Assembly (NCBI GenBank): GCA_021496925.1
Contig: CP053915.1
Location: 4,739,501 to 4,803,500 of the forward strand
Length of the DNA stretch: 64,000 nucleotides
DNA from: Acidovorax sp. YS12
GTDB taxonomy: Bacteria; Pseudomonadota; Gammaproteobacteria; Burkholderiales; Burkholderiaceae_C
Direction: 5' to 3'
The notes beneath the pieces are model-generated. The model was given only the letters and a program-made list of their open reading frames with translations. It was not told the DNA's origin and searched no databases. The number at the start of each line of letters is the position of its first letter. Positions within the stretch are counted from its first letter, which is position 1. Shown here one piece after another: positions 41,785 through 48,279 of this stretch. A program made the position numbers and the translations under genes.

Positions 41785-42696
41785 CTACAGGTGGAAATCG
41801 CCTGCAGCTTCCGGCTGATAAAGCACTTTCCCGATCTGGATATGGCAAGTACGGCTCGGAATCCGCCAGTCGAAGGCATCGCCCTCCTTGTAGCCTAGGA
41901 TCGCCGTGCCGATGCCGGAACAAACCGATAGTTTCCCGGCGCGGTCATCTGCATCCTCTGGATAAACCAGCGCAACTTCCATCTCCTGGTCGTCTACTTG
42001 CAGCAAGGCCTTTGAGTTCATCGTGACGACATCCTCAGCCACCTGCCGTGGATCGACGACGACGGCTCGTTCGATCTCGTGCTCCAACTCAAAAATATCA
42101 GAACTCTGTTCGAGCTCAATCAGGCTCCTGAGCCGAGCCTTGTCGATTTCTGTGATGTAGATGGCCGAGGTGTGGGTCGCAGGGCTTTCGCGCAAAAGCC
42201 GGAGGTAGCGCTCCGAGTGCATGGCAAAAGAATTCATCGCAGGCGTTGCGCTTTCCAGCAAGAAGCCGCTGCGCAGGAATGCCTTCAGTGACCGCGCGTT
42301 GTCTGGGTGGATTTTGGCGATGAGCTTCTCGGCTCGCATATCGAAGAAAGCGAGTTTCATGCCTTCGCGGATCGCGCTGGCGCCTAGTTTGCGCCCCCAG
42401 TTGTCACGGTCGCCAATGACCAGAACCATTTCGCAGTCCGGGCCCTTCTTGACGAGACGCACGAACCCGACTGGTACGTCGTGTCGGTCATAGGCCATGA
42501 AAAACCTGCCGCCTTGGTTGAACAGATGGGTCAGGATCGGCAACTGAACTCGACCGATGACCTGTTCAATGAACCGGGAGACATGCCGCGAATCGCTCAG
42601 GTAGCGCGTGACGCCCTCATCTTCCAACCAGTCCATCAGAGTCAGCGCGTTGGCCCGGGTGATCTCCGGACACAGGGAAATGAAAGGCTTGTTCAT
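41785..42696 (-). CDS. Fusion of a GNAT acetyltransferase domain and an Rnk/GreA-B C-terminal-type domain
   Basis: 303 residues from ATG 42696, with GGGGTG just upstream; a TTG at 42717 is less likely. Residues about 10-165 form a GNAT fold: strand FMAYDRHDVPVGFVRL, acetyl-CoA loop NWGRKLGAS (R-x-x-G-x-A type), then KLIAKIHPDNARSLKAFLRSGF. Residues about 176-303 match Rnk (regulator of nucleoside diphosphate kinase): a helical lead-in, VTMNSKALLQ, VALVYPEDADDRAGKLSV, GTAILGYKEGDAFDW and VLYQPEAAGDF. Rnk-type domains bind RNA polymerase near the secondary channel. Acetylation near RNA polymerase is a speculation from the fusion. GC is clearly lower than its neighbours. Confidence 0.8.
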   Translation of the reverse strand: MNKPFISLCPEITRANALTLMDWLEDEGVTRYLSDSRHVSRFIEQVIGRVQLPILTHLFNQGGRFFMAYDRHDVPVGFVRLVKKGPDCEMVLVIGDRDNWGRKLGASAIREGMKLAFFDMRAEKLIAKIHPDNARSLKAFLRSGFLLESATPAMNSFAMHSERYLRLLRESPATHTSAIYITEIDKARLRSLIELEQSSDIFELEHEIERAVVVDPRQVAEDVVTMNSKALLQVDDQEMEVALVYPEDADDRAGKLSVCSGIGTAILGYKEGDAFDWRIPSRTCHIQIGKVLYQPEAAGDFHL

Positions 42697-42719
42697 CTTC
42701 ACCCCATTGGGTTTCAAGT

Positions 42720-42748
42720 ATGAAAGCCTTTCATGGCCTCGGCCATGA
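42720..42748. promoter_or_regulatory. Two adjacent palindromes upstream of the GNAT-Rnk gene
   Basis: ATGAAAG-C-CTTTCAT (42720-42734) and TCATGGCC-TC-GGCCATGA (42731-42748) share four bases and sit 23-52 nt upstream of the start codon. Both are perfect. They could be operators or an mRNA hairpin; no regulator gene is adjacent. Confidence 0.5.
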
Positions 42749-43084
42749 CGGTTCTTTCGACGGGGTGCTCATTCTAAGGTAAGGCGGGCGCCGTGCTTCG
42801 GGGAGTCAGGAAGGGAGAGGCCCTGGCCAACTGCGGATCCAGCTTGTGCCCATGTGTGAAACGGTCCCGGTGGGTGATTGCCGGGGTGTTTTGCTTGGGG
42901 CGGGGGCAGCCTGCCCGGCAAGCACCACCTTGGCTGCCGTTCCCAGGGGCAGTGGCACTGGGTTGGTGAGACTGGGAAGGTTTGATGGGCTAGGCGGGGC
43001 GGCTACTTCGTTGTTGTCCCGCATGGCCTGTGGGCCCTTGGACGTATGGCCGGAATGATGCTTATCTCATGAAGCGAATTAAGG
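42749..43084. other. Intergenic stretch without recognisable gene
   Basis: Short frames on both strands (about 70 codons) have no ribosome sites or recognisable domains. Apart from GC-rich runs I see no tRNA, repeat-family copy or strong hairpin here. It may be decayed mobile DNA next to the IS481 relic. Confidence 0.4.
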
Positions 43085-43206
43085 CATAATCAAAGGCTTT
43101 GGTACTCCTCATCAAAAACAAGGAGTAGGGGAGTAAGGACTTAGCGCCCTGGTACAAGTCCAACTTCCTGCAACATCAAGGGAAGCTCCACGCTTCCCTT
43201 TTTTCT
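43085..43206 (+). ncRNA. Candidate small RNA with own promoter and terminator
   Basis: A CATAAT -10-like box (43085-43090; weak -35 TTATCT at 43062) precedes about 110 nt with three stem-loops. They are TACTCCT/AGGAGTA (43103-43127, A-rich loop), GGACTT/AAGTCC (43137-43161) and AAGGGAAGC/GCTTCCCTT (43178-43200) followed by TTTTTTC. The last is a strong intrinsic terminator with no protein gene upstream to terminate. No open frame with a ribosome site fits inside. I do not recognise it as tRNA, 6S, 4.5S or tmRNA. Confidence 0.5.
43178..43206 (+). terminator. Intrinsic terminator of the candidate small RNA
   Basis: AAGGGAAGC, loop TCCAC, GCTTCCCTT, then a T-run: a 9-bp stem. It faces right and has no coding gene upstream on the plus strand. 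Confidence 0.85.
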
Positions 43207-43305
43207 TGGGGTTGCTGGCTGCGGCCTCGCAGTTGCTGGTTTGAGGACATTGCACCACTGCGCTGCCCGGGTTACCCTGCGGAGCACCCGTGCGGTGCCG
43301 CACAG

Positions 43306-43398
43306 GCCCCGATGGTGAAATTGGTAGACACTGCGGACTTAAAATCCGCCGCTTTCCTGAAAAGGGGCGTGCCGGTTCGACCCCGGCTCGGGGCACCA
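43306..43398 (+). tRNA. tRNA-Leu (anticodon TAA)
   Basis: 93 nt with encoded CCA. Acceptor GCCCCGA pairs with TCGGGGC, anticodon loop CTTAAAA with TAA, long class II variable arm, T-arm CCGGTTCGACCCCGG. A protein gene starts 14 nt after its CCA end. Confidence 0.95.
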
Positions 43399-43411
43399 TC
43401 CAGATTCGAAC

Positions 43412-44044
43412 ATGTCAAGTTACAACGCTCCCTTTGAAATCCATGTGCACGGCCAGGTGCCGTTGCGTCCGGGCACGCGCTTCGAGCAGCTGCAAGAAGC
43501 GCTCAAGCCGCTGTGGAAGTACGCGGGTGCGCGTTCCCTGGCCGATGGCGCGGCCAGCGCCTACGAGGAAGAGCCCGGGATCGAATACGACGGCAAGGCC
43601 AACGTGCTGCGCATGTGCTGGACCGTCGTGGGCGACGAGGATTTCCGCCAGTCGCTCGATGAGATGTGCATGAGCCTCAATGAGCTGGCCGAGGCGGGGG
43701 CGGCCATCGAGGTGACTTTCTATGACGTCGAGTTCGACGAGGACGAAGCGCCGGACGACGCCGAGTCGCGCGACGACTTCCTGATGCTCTTCGTCGGGCC
43801 CACGCCGGCGGCCATCATGCAGGTGCAGCGCGACCTGCTGGTCCAGGACGTGGTCAACCTGATGGAGCGCCATTTCGACGGCTCCGAACTGGGCGGTGTC
43901 GTGGCCGAGATCGACCGGCTGTTCAGCCAGCGCTTCGATGCGCTCGTCAGCTCGCTCGAGATCGGCAAGCCGCCGCGCGGCGGTGGCGGCGCGCCGGGCC
44001 ATGGCGGTGGCGGCGGTGGCCGCCGGCCGCGTCACCTGCATTGA
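43412..44044 (+). CDS. Conserved hypothetical protein with a glycine-rich basic tail
   Basis: 210 residues, cytoplasmic, no signal peptide or membrane segment. The N-terminal part (SSYNAPFEIHVHGQVPLRPGTRFEQLQEALKPLW) and the acidic stretch around residues 105-120 resemble a Burkholderiales family of unknown function (I believe DUF6806). Its C-terminus is a Gly-rich linker ending RRPRHLH. The start codon is 14 nt after the end of tRNA-Leu, with no Shine-Dalgarno, so the mRNA 5' end is probably made by tRNA processing. It is followed 11 nt later by the metallopeptidase gene. Confidence 0.7.
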   Translation: MSSYNAPFEIHVHGQVPLRPGTRFEQLQEALKPLWKYAGARSLADGAASAYEEEPGIEYDGKANVLRMCWTVVGDEDFRQSLDEMCMSLNELAEAGAAIEVTFYDVEFDEDEAPDDAESRDDFLMLFVGPTPAAIMQVQRDLLVQDVVNLMERHFDGSELGGVVAEIDRLFSQRFDALVSSLEIGKPPRGGGGAPGHGGGGGGRRPRHLH

Positions 44045-44055
44045 GCGCGGCGGCC

Positions 44056-44619
44056 ATGTCCGACCGCGTGGCGCGGGCGGGCGCGGCTGCGGAAATGCCT
44101 CTGCCCTACCTGCAGGCCTACCCCCTGCCTTTGCAACAGCAGGTTCGGGCCTTGCTGGCGCGCCAGGGCACGGGCGCGTGGCTGCTGCAAAAGTACCCCC
44201 AGGCCCACGCCATGCGCACCGACAAGGCGCTGTACCAGTACACCGCCGGACTGCGTGCCCGGCATCTGCGCAATGCCGATGCGGTCAACAAGGTGCTGTT
44301 CGACAGCAAGATCCACATCGTGCGCCATGCCCTGGGCCTGCATACCAGCCGCAGCCAGGTGCAGGGAGGGCGCCTGGCTGCGCGCCACGAGATCCGCATC
44401 GCCGCGCTGTTCAAGCAGGTGCCCGAGGCGTTCCTGCGCATGATCGTGGTGCATGAGCTGGCCCACTTGCGCGAGCGCGAGCACAACAAGGCGTTCTACC
44501 AGCTGTGCGAACACATGGCGCCTGACTACCACCAGGCCGAGTTCGACGTGCGCCTGTACCTGACGCACCTGGAGCACCAGGGCGAGCCCCTGTGGGGTGC
44601 CGCCAGCGCTCAGGCGTGA
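44056..44619 (+). CDS. YgjP-like (DUF45) zinc metallopeptidase
   Basis: 187 residues from ATG 44056; a TTG at 44041 would overlap the previous gene. The zinc motif HELAHLREREHNKAFYQLC (HExxH with a third His ligand) lies near residue 135, followed by APDYHQAEFDVRLYL, as in YgjP/M48-like putative metal-dependent hydrolases. Its substrate is unknown. Its last 10 nt overlap the end of the convergent murI gene. Confidence 0.8.
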   Translation: MSDRVARAGAAAEMPLPYLQAYPLPLQQQVRALLARQGTGAWLLQKYPQAHAMRTDKALYQYTAGLRARHLRNADAVNKVLFDSKIHIVRHALGLHTSRSQVQGGRLAARHEIRIAALFKQVPEAFLRMIVVHELAHLREREHNKAFYQLCEHMAPDYHQAEFDVRLYLTHLEHQGEPLWGAASAQA

Positions 44620-45476
44620 GCGGGCGCGGGCACTTCCGCGGCGCTGCAGCAGTCCGCGGGTAGCTGCAGCCAGCGCGCGGCGGCGGCGCGCAGCAGGTCC
44701 AGGTCGCCGGTGGTCAGCAGGCGCAGCGCCGCATCGCTGGCCAGCGGGGCGTGGCTCGCCAGCAGGCCGGCGCCCTGCAGCAGGCGCCGCGTCTGGCGCG
44801 CCACGGGCTGGCCGGTTTCGATCAACTGCACGCCGGGGCCCGCCAGGGGGCGCAGCACCTCCTGCGCGAAGACGTAGTGCGTGCAGCCCAGCACCAGGGT
44901 GTCGATGCAGCTGGCGTCGCCGCCGAACGGGCCCATGGCCTGGAGGTAGCGCGCGCACAGCGCCTGCACCTCGGCACCGGCATCGCTGGAATCCCCGCCC
45001 AGGGCGGCGCGTTCGATCGCGTAGGCCAGTCCGTCGCATGGCTGCACCACCCAGTGCACATGCCCGGGCAGCGAAGCCTGCAGCCGCGCGAACCGGGCGC
45101 TGGAGAGCGTGCCCCGGGTGCCGATCACGCCCGCGCGCCCCGTCCGGGTGGCCGCCACGGCGGGCTTGAGCGCCGGCTCCACGCCCACGAGCGGCAGGCC
45201 GGGATGGCTGGCGCGCACCTGGTCGATGGCTGCCGCCGTGGCCGTGTTGCAGGCCACCACCAGGGCCTTGATGCCGTGTATGTCGCGCAGGTGGCTGGTG
45301 ATGGCCTGGGTGCGCGCGGCCACGAAGGCGTCGCCGCGCTCGCCGTAGGGGGCATGGCCGTTGTCGGCCAGGTAGACGAAGCGCTCCTGCGGCAGCTCGG
45401 CGCGCAGCGCCTGCAGCACGCTCAGCCCGCCCACGCCGCTATCGAACACACCAATGGGGGAGGAGGCAGACGGCAT
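44610..45476 (-). CDS. murI: Glutamate racemase
   Basis: 288 residues. It makes D-glutamate for peptidoglycan. Motifs: IGVFDSGVGGLSV at the N-terminus, YLADNGHAPYG, and the two catalytic cysteines in VVACNTATA (near residue 75) and VLGCTHYVF (near residue 187). ATG 45476 gives the standard short leader. It is apparently monocistronic, with a dispersed repeat copy upstream. Confidence 0.94.
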   Translation of the reverse strand: MPSASSPIGVFDSGVGGLSVLQALRAELPQERFVYLADNGHAPYGERGDAFVAARTQAITSHLRDIHGIKALVVACNTATAAAIDQVRASHPGLPLVGVEPALKPAVAATRTGRAGVIGTRGTLSSARFARLQASLPGHVHWVVQPCDGLAYAIERAALGGDSSDAGAEVQALCARYLQAMGPFGGDASCIDTLVLGCTHYVFAQEVLRPLAGPGVQLIETGQPVARQTRRLLQGAGLLASHAPLASDAALRLLTTGDLDLLRAAAARWLQLPADCCSAAEVPAPAHA

Positions 45477-45549
45477 GGCTTGGGGCGCTGGGCAAGGGGA
45501 AGGGCGATGCGCGATTGTAGGAAACCTCCGCCGGGGCTGCGCATGCTCC

Positions 45550-45607
45550 TTCTTCAATAGCTTGCAGCGCTTGCTGCACGCACGCTGGAAGCGTTTTTGG
45601 CTGAAAA
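45550..45607 (+). repeat. Interspersed palindromic repeat, copy H (degenerate)
   Basis: TTCAATAGCTTGCAGCGCTT, GCTGCACGCACGCTGGAAGC, then GTTTTTGGCTG. Forward orientation, between murI and the DUF5610 gene on the same (minus) strand. Confidence 0.65.
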
Positions 45608-45621
45608 CCGGCGCAGTCCTG

Positions 45622-46305
45622 TCACGCCGTGGCCGCAGCCGCCGCTTGTGGCGCGGCCTGCGGAGCGGCGTTGGCATCATCGTCCGCGGGGGCTTGCGTG
45701 TCGTCCTTGGGCTGGAGCGCGGCCAGCTTGGTGGCCAGGAAGTCGTCGAAGCCCTTTTGCACCAGGTCGAAGGTTTTCTGGATGCCCGCGGCCACGTCGC
45801 TGCCTTCGCCCAGCACGCCCAGCCCCTTGAGGATTTCGTGCGCTTCGCCATAGCCCTTCTCGAAGCCGCCGCGCACCAGGTCGACGAAGTCGCGCAGCAC
45901 GGTCTCGGCGTCCTTGTCGGGGTAGCGCGCGGCGTAGGCATCGAAGAAGCCCGTGGCCGCCGACAGGATGCGCCCGGCGGTGGCCTCGGCGCTGTTGTCC
46001 TGCTGCATCGCGGCCTGCAGCGCGTCGGGGCCGAACTCGGGGGCCAGCAACTCGTTGATGTGGTCGATGGCCGTGCGGTAGAGCAGGGCCATGGAGTCGT
46101 CGCCCGCCTTGATGGACACGTCCAGCGAGGCTTGCAGGATCTGCGTGTTGAGCTGGGTGCGCTGCCCGTCCGGGGTGTTCGCGGCGGCCTTGCGCGCCTC
46201 GTCCAGGGGCGTGGCCTGCGCCGTGGAGGCATTGGCGGCACCGGCGGCGCTGGTGGCCTGGGCCTGGGAGGGTTGCGTGGCGCTCAGGGCGGGCGTCGAT
46301 ACCAT
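45622..46305 (-). CDS. DUF5610-type protein of unknown function
   Basis: 227 residues. ATG 46305 has AAGAGGAG upstream. It has low-complexity Ala/Ser/Thr/Gln ends and a conserved middle (residues about 35-195) with helices such as LNTQILQASLDVSIKAGDDSMALLYRTAIDHINELL and GFEKGYGEAHEILKGLGV, which I associate with DUF5610. There is no signal peptide or membrane segment. Proteins of this family have no established function. Confidence 0.65.
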   Translation of the reverse strand: MVSTPALSATQPSQAQATSAAGAANASTAQATPLDEARKAAANTPDGQRTQLNTQILQASLDVSIKAGDDSMALLYRTAIDHINELLAPEFGPDALQAAMQQDNSAEATAGRILSAATGFFDAYAARYPDKDAETVLRDFVDLVRGGFEKGYGEAHEILKGLGVLGEGSDVAAGIQKTFDLVQKGFDDFLATKLAALQPKDDTQAPADDDANAAPQAAPQAAAAATA

Positions 46306-46376
46306 GGCTTGGCTCCTCTTGATCGGTGGATTTGTGCCGTTTTATCGGCACTTTTTCCGGGATCTTGAGCCTGTGC

Positions 46377-47261
46377 TCAGCCTTGTTCGGCCAGCAGGTC
46401 CTGCAGCGCCTTGACCTGCTGGCGCAGGCGCTCGTTCTCGGCTTCCAGTTCGGTCACGCGCTGGCGCAGTGCCTCGGCCGAGGCGGGCGGCGCGGCGCCT
46501 TCGTCCGGCGCGGCGGCGGGGGCCTCGGCCTTGGGCTTCTTCTTGGCGTCGCGCACGCGGCGGGCGGCCTGCTTGAGTTCCTGCGCGCCCCCGGCGGCCA
46601 CGGTTTTCTGCTCCTCCACGGGCAGCGTCGCCACCACGGCCGCGGCGTTGAGCGACAGCTCGCCCGACTTCACGGCGGCCACCACTTCGGGCGCGGCGTT
46701 CTGGTGGATGGCCTCGATCATCTTCACCTGGCTGGCCGTGAGGCGCGCGGCGCGCGCCAAGGCCTCGCGCGTGTCCAGCGCGTCGTCCGGCACCTTGGGC
46801 ACGCTGGCCAGCGCCTGGGCCACCACGGGGTCGGTGTCGCCTTCCCAGGGGGCCTGGGCCTCGGGCGCCTGGGCGGCTTCGGCCCGGGCGGCCACCACGG
46901 CGGCGGCAGCGGCCGCGCGGCGGCTGGCGATGATCTCGCGCTTGCGCAGCGCCAGCACGCCGCGCTGGAACTCCGACACGCTGCGCCGGCCCAGGTGCTG
47001 GTCGATCATCCACAGGTGCACGTCCTCCATGTTCTGGAAGCGCGTGTTCTGCACCGTCTGGAACGGCAGGCCGTGCTGGGTGCAGATGCGGTAGCGGTTG
47101 TGCCCGTCCACCAGGACGTTGCCCCACAGCACCAGCGCGTCGCGGCAGCCTTCTTCCAGGATGCTGCGCTCCAGCGCTTCGTTTTCTTCGGGGGTCAGGG
47201 GGTCGATGTAGGCCAGCAGTTCGGGCAGGACGGTGATGTCGGGCGGGGTGGTCGTGGTCAT
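46377..47261 (-). CDS. ParB/sulfiredoxin-fold nuclease-domain protein
   Basis: 294 residues. The N-terminal ParB-like domain (residues about 8-110) shows IDPLTPEENEALERSILEEGCRDALVLW and VDGHNRYRIC, the family's substrate loop. An Ala-rich middle resembles the DNA-binding helices of ParB relatives (LTASQVKMIEAIHQ, GELSLNAAAVVATL), and the C-terminus is a coiled coil (RQRVTELEAENERLRQQVKALQDLL). Such proteins are often labelled plasmid partition related, but no ParA or centromere repeats are nearby. It is probably a chromosomal DNA-binding protein of unknown role. Confidence 0.75.
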   Translation of the reverse strand: MTTTTPPDITVLPELLAYIDPLTPEENEALERSILEEGCRDALVLWGNVLVDGHNRYRICTQHGLPFQTVQNTRFQNMEDVHLWMIDQHLGRRSVSEFQRGVLALRKREIIASRRAAAAAAVVAARAEAAQAPEAQAPWEGDTDPVVAQALASVPKVPDDALDTREALARAARLTASQVKMIEAIHQNAAPEVVAAVKSGELSLNAAAVVATLPVEEQKTVAAGGAQELKQAARRVRDAKKKPKAEAPAAAPDEGAAPPASAEALRQRVTELEAENERLRQQVKALQDLLAEQG

Positions 47262-47282
47262 GGGGGGAGCGTGGAAAGCGAA

Positions 47283-47300
47283 AAGGCCCCTGCGGGCCTT
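47283..47300 (-). promoter_or_regulatory. Terminator-like hairpin in the leader of the ParB-like gene
   Basis: AAGGCCC / GGGCCTT, 7-bp stem with a 4-nt loop, 22 nt upstream of the start codon on the minus strand, where it is followed by TTCGCTTT. It could act as an attenuator or hide the start region; no upstream minus-strand gene needs it. Confidence 0.35.
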
Positions 47301-47351
47301 GGTGCTATGGAAAAAGAAGCGGGCAGCGCTTGCCCTGTCTCGATTCTAGAT

Positions 47352-47408
47352 GGGAATGGCCTTGGAATCCCTGCTGGCCCAGCGCGGGCAGCTATGGTTT
47401 TTGCACTC
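47352..47408 (-). repeat. Interspersed palindromic repeat, copy I
   Basis: Plus strand reads GGAATGGCCTTGGAATCCCT, GCTGGCCCAGCGCGGGCAGC, then TATGGTTTTTGC. Reverse orientation, in the divergent gap between the ParB-like and response-regulator genes. Confidence 0.65.
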
Positions 47409-47524
47409 CAGGGGTTTTGTCAATCATTGTGAATACCTCCGGTGATATGAGAACTTGGGAGTGCTCGCCTATGGCAGCGTGAGGGGGCTTGCTTGAAGAA
47501 TCCGGCTGCCATTGATTCGTTCCC

Positions 47525-48214
47525 ATGCAGCCGCCCGATTTTCCCCCACCCACCATCGCCGTCGTCGAGGACGACGCGGACATGCGTGCCAGCGTCTGCA
47601 GCTTTCTGCGCCAGCGCGGCATGCAGGCCTGGGGAGCCGAGTCGGCCGAGGATTTCTACGTGCGCCTGCTGCGCGGGCAAGCCGACCTGGCCGTGGTCAA
47701 TCTCGGCCTGCCGGGCGAAAGCGGCCTGAGCCTGGTGCGCCGCCTGGCGCAGCGCGGCATGCCCGCGGTCGTGCTGACCGCCCGGGGCGACGTGCAGAGC
47801 CGCATCGCCGGGCTGGAGGCCGGTGCGCTGCAGTATTTCGTCAAGCCCGCGGACCTGGGCGAGCTGGCCGCCGGCATCCGCTCGCAGCTGCGCCGCACGC
47901 GCATCGGCGCCGCCCATGCCGCCATGCCGTGGCACCTGGATGCCAGCCAGCGGCCCCGGCTGGTCGCCCCCAACGGGCGCGCCGTCGAACTCACCACGCG
48001 CGAGCTGGAGCTGCTGGGCAGCCTGATGGCGGCGCAGGGCGCGCTGGTTTCCAAGCAGGCGCTGTTGCAGGCCCTGGGCGCGAGCAGCGCGAAGAACGGC
48101 TTCCACCGCATCGAATCGTCGCTCACCCGCCTGCGGCGCAAGACGCTGGAGGGCACGGGCCTGCCGCTGCCCGTGCGGGCGGTGTTCGGCAAGGGATTGG
48201 TGTTCGTCCAGTGA
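47525..48214 (+). CDS. OmpR-type response regulator with Asn in place of the phosphoacceptor Asp
   Basis: 229 residues: receiver domain (1-120) and winged-helix DNA-binding domain (about 135-229). The receiver keeps the acidic pocket E15-D16-D17, Thr85 (VVLTARG) and Lys107 (FVKPAD), but the phosphorylation site is Asn59 (LAVVNLGLPGESG, codon AAT at 47699-47701). It therefore cannot be phosphorylated normally. No histidine kinase is adjacent. The DNA-binding half (LTTRELELLGSLM, then the recognition helix and SLTRLRRKTLEG) is intact. It stands 65 nt before the IPTL-CTERM gene and may control it. Confidence 0.85.
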   Translation: MQPPDFPPPTIAVVEDDADMRASVCSFLRQRGMQAWGAESAEDFYVRLLRGQADLAVVNLGLPGESGLSLVRRLAQRGMPAVVLTARGDVQSRIAGLEAGALQYFVKPADLGELAAGIRSQLRRTRIGAAHAAMPWHLDASQRPRLVAPNGRAVELTTRELELLGSLMAAQGALVSKQALLQALGASSAKNGFHRIESSLTRLRRKTLEGTGLPLPVRAVFGKGLVFVQ

Positions 48215-48233
48215 GCCACGCCGACGCACGCAT

Positions 48234-48257
48234 GGCCGCCAGGGCGGCCCGTTTTGT
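48234..48257 (+). terminator. Hairpin between the response regulator and the IPTL-CTERM gene
   Basis: GGCCGC / GCGGCC (6 bp, CAGG loop) followed by CCGTTTTGTT. It could terminate or attenuate transcription from the regulator into the next gene. Confidence 0.45.
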
Positions 48258-48279
48258 TCAACCACACCGAGGAGAAACC

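Noticed and set aside
42806..43058. Short frames on both strands (about 70 codons each)
   Set aside because: No ribosome sites, no conserved motif I recognise, and they overlap one another; treated as non-coding.
43112..43399. 95-codon minus-strand frame
   Set aside because: It is antisense to tRNA-Leu(TAA) and the candidate small RNA; its translation is the familiar artefact of reading a tRNA gene backwards.
43980..44030. Tandem GGCGGTGGC repeats as a possible minisatellite
   Set aside because: They encode the Gly-rich tail of the hypothetical protein at 43412 in frame; short and irregular.
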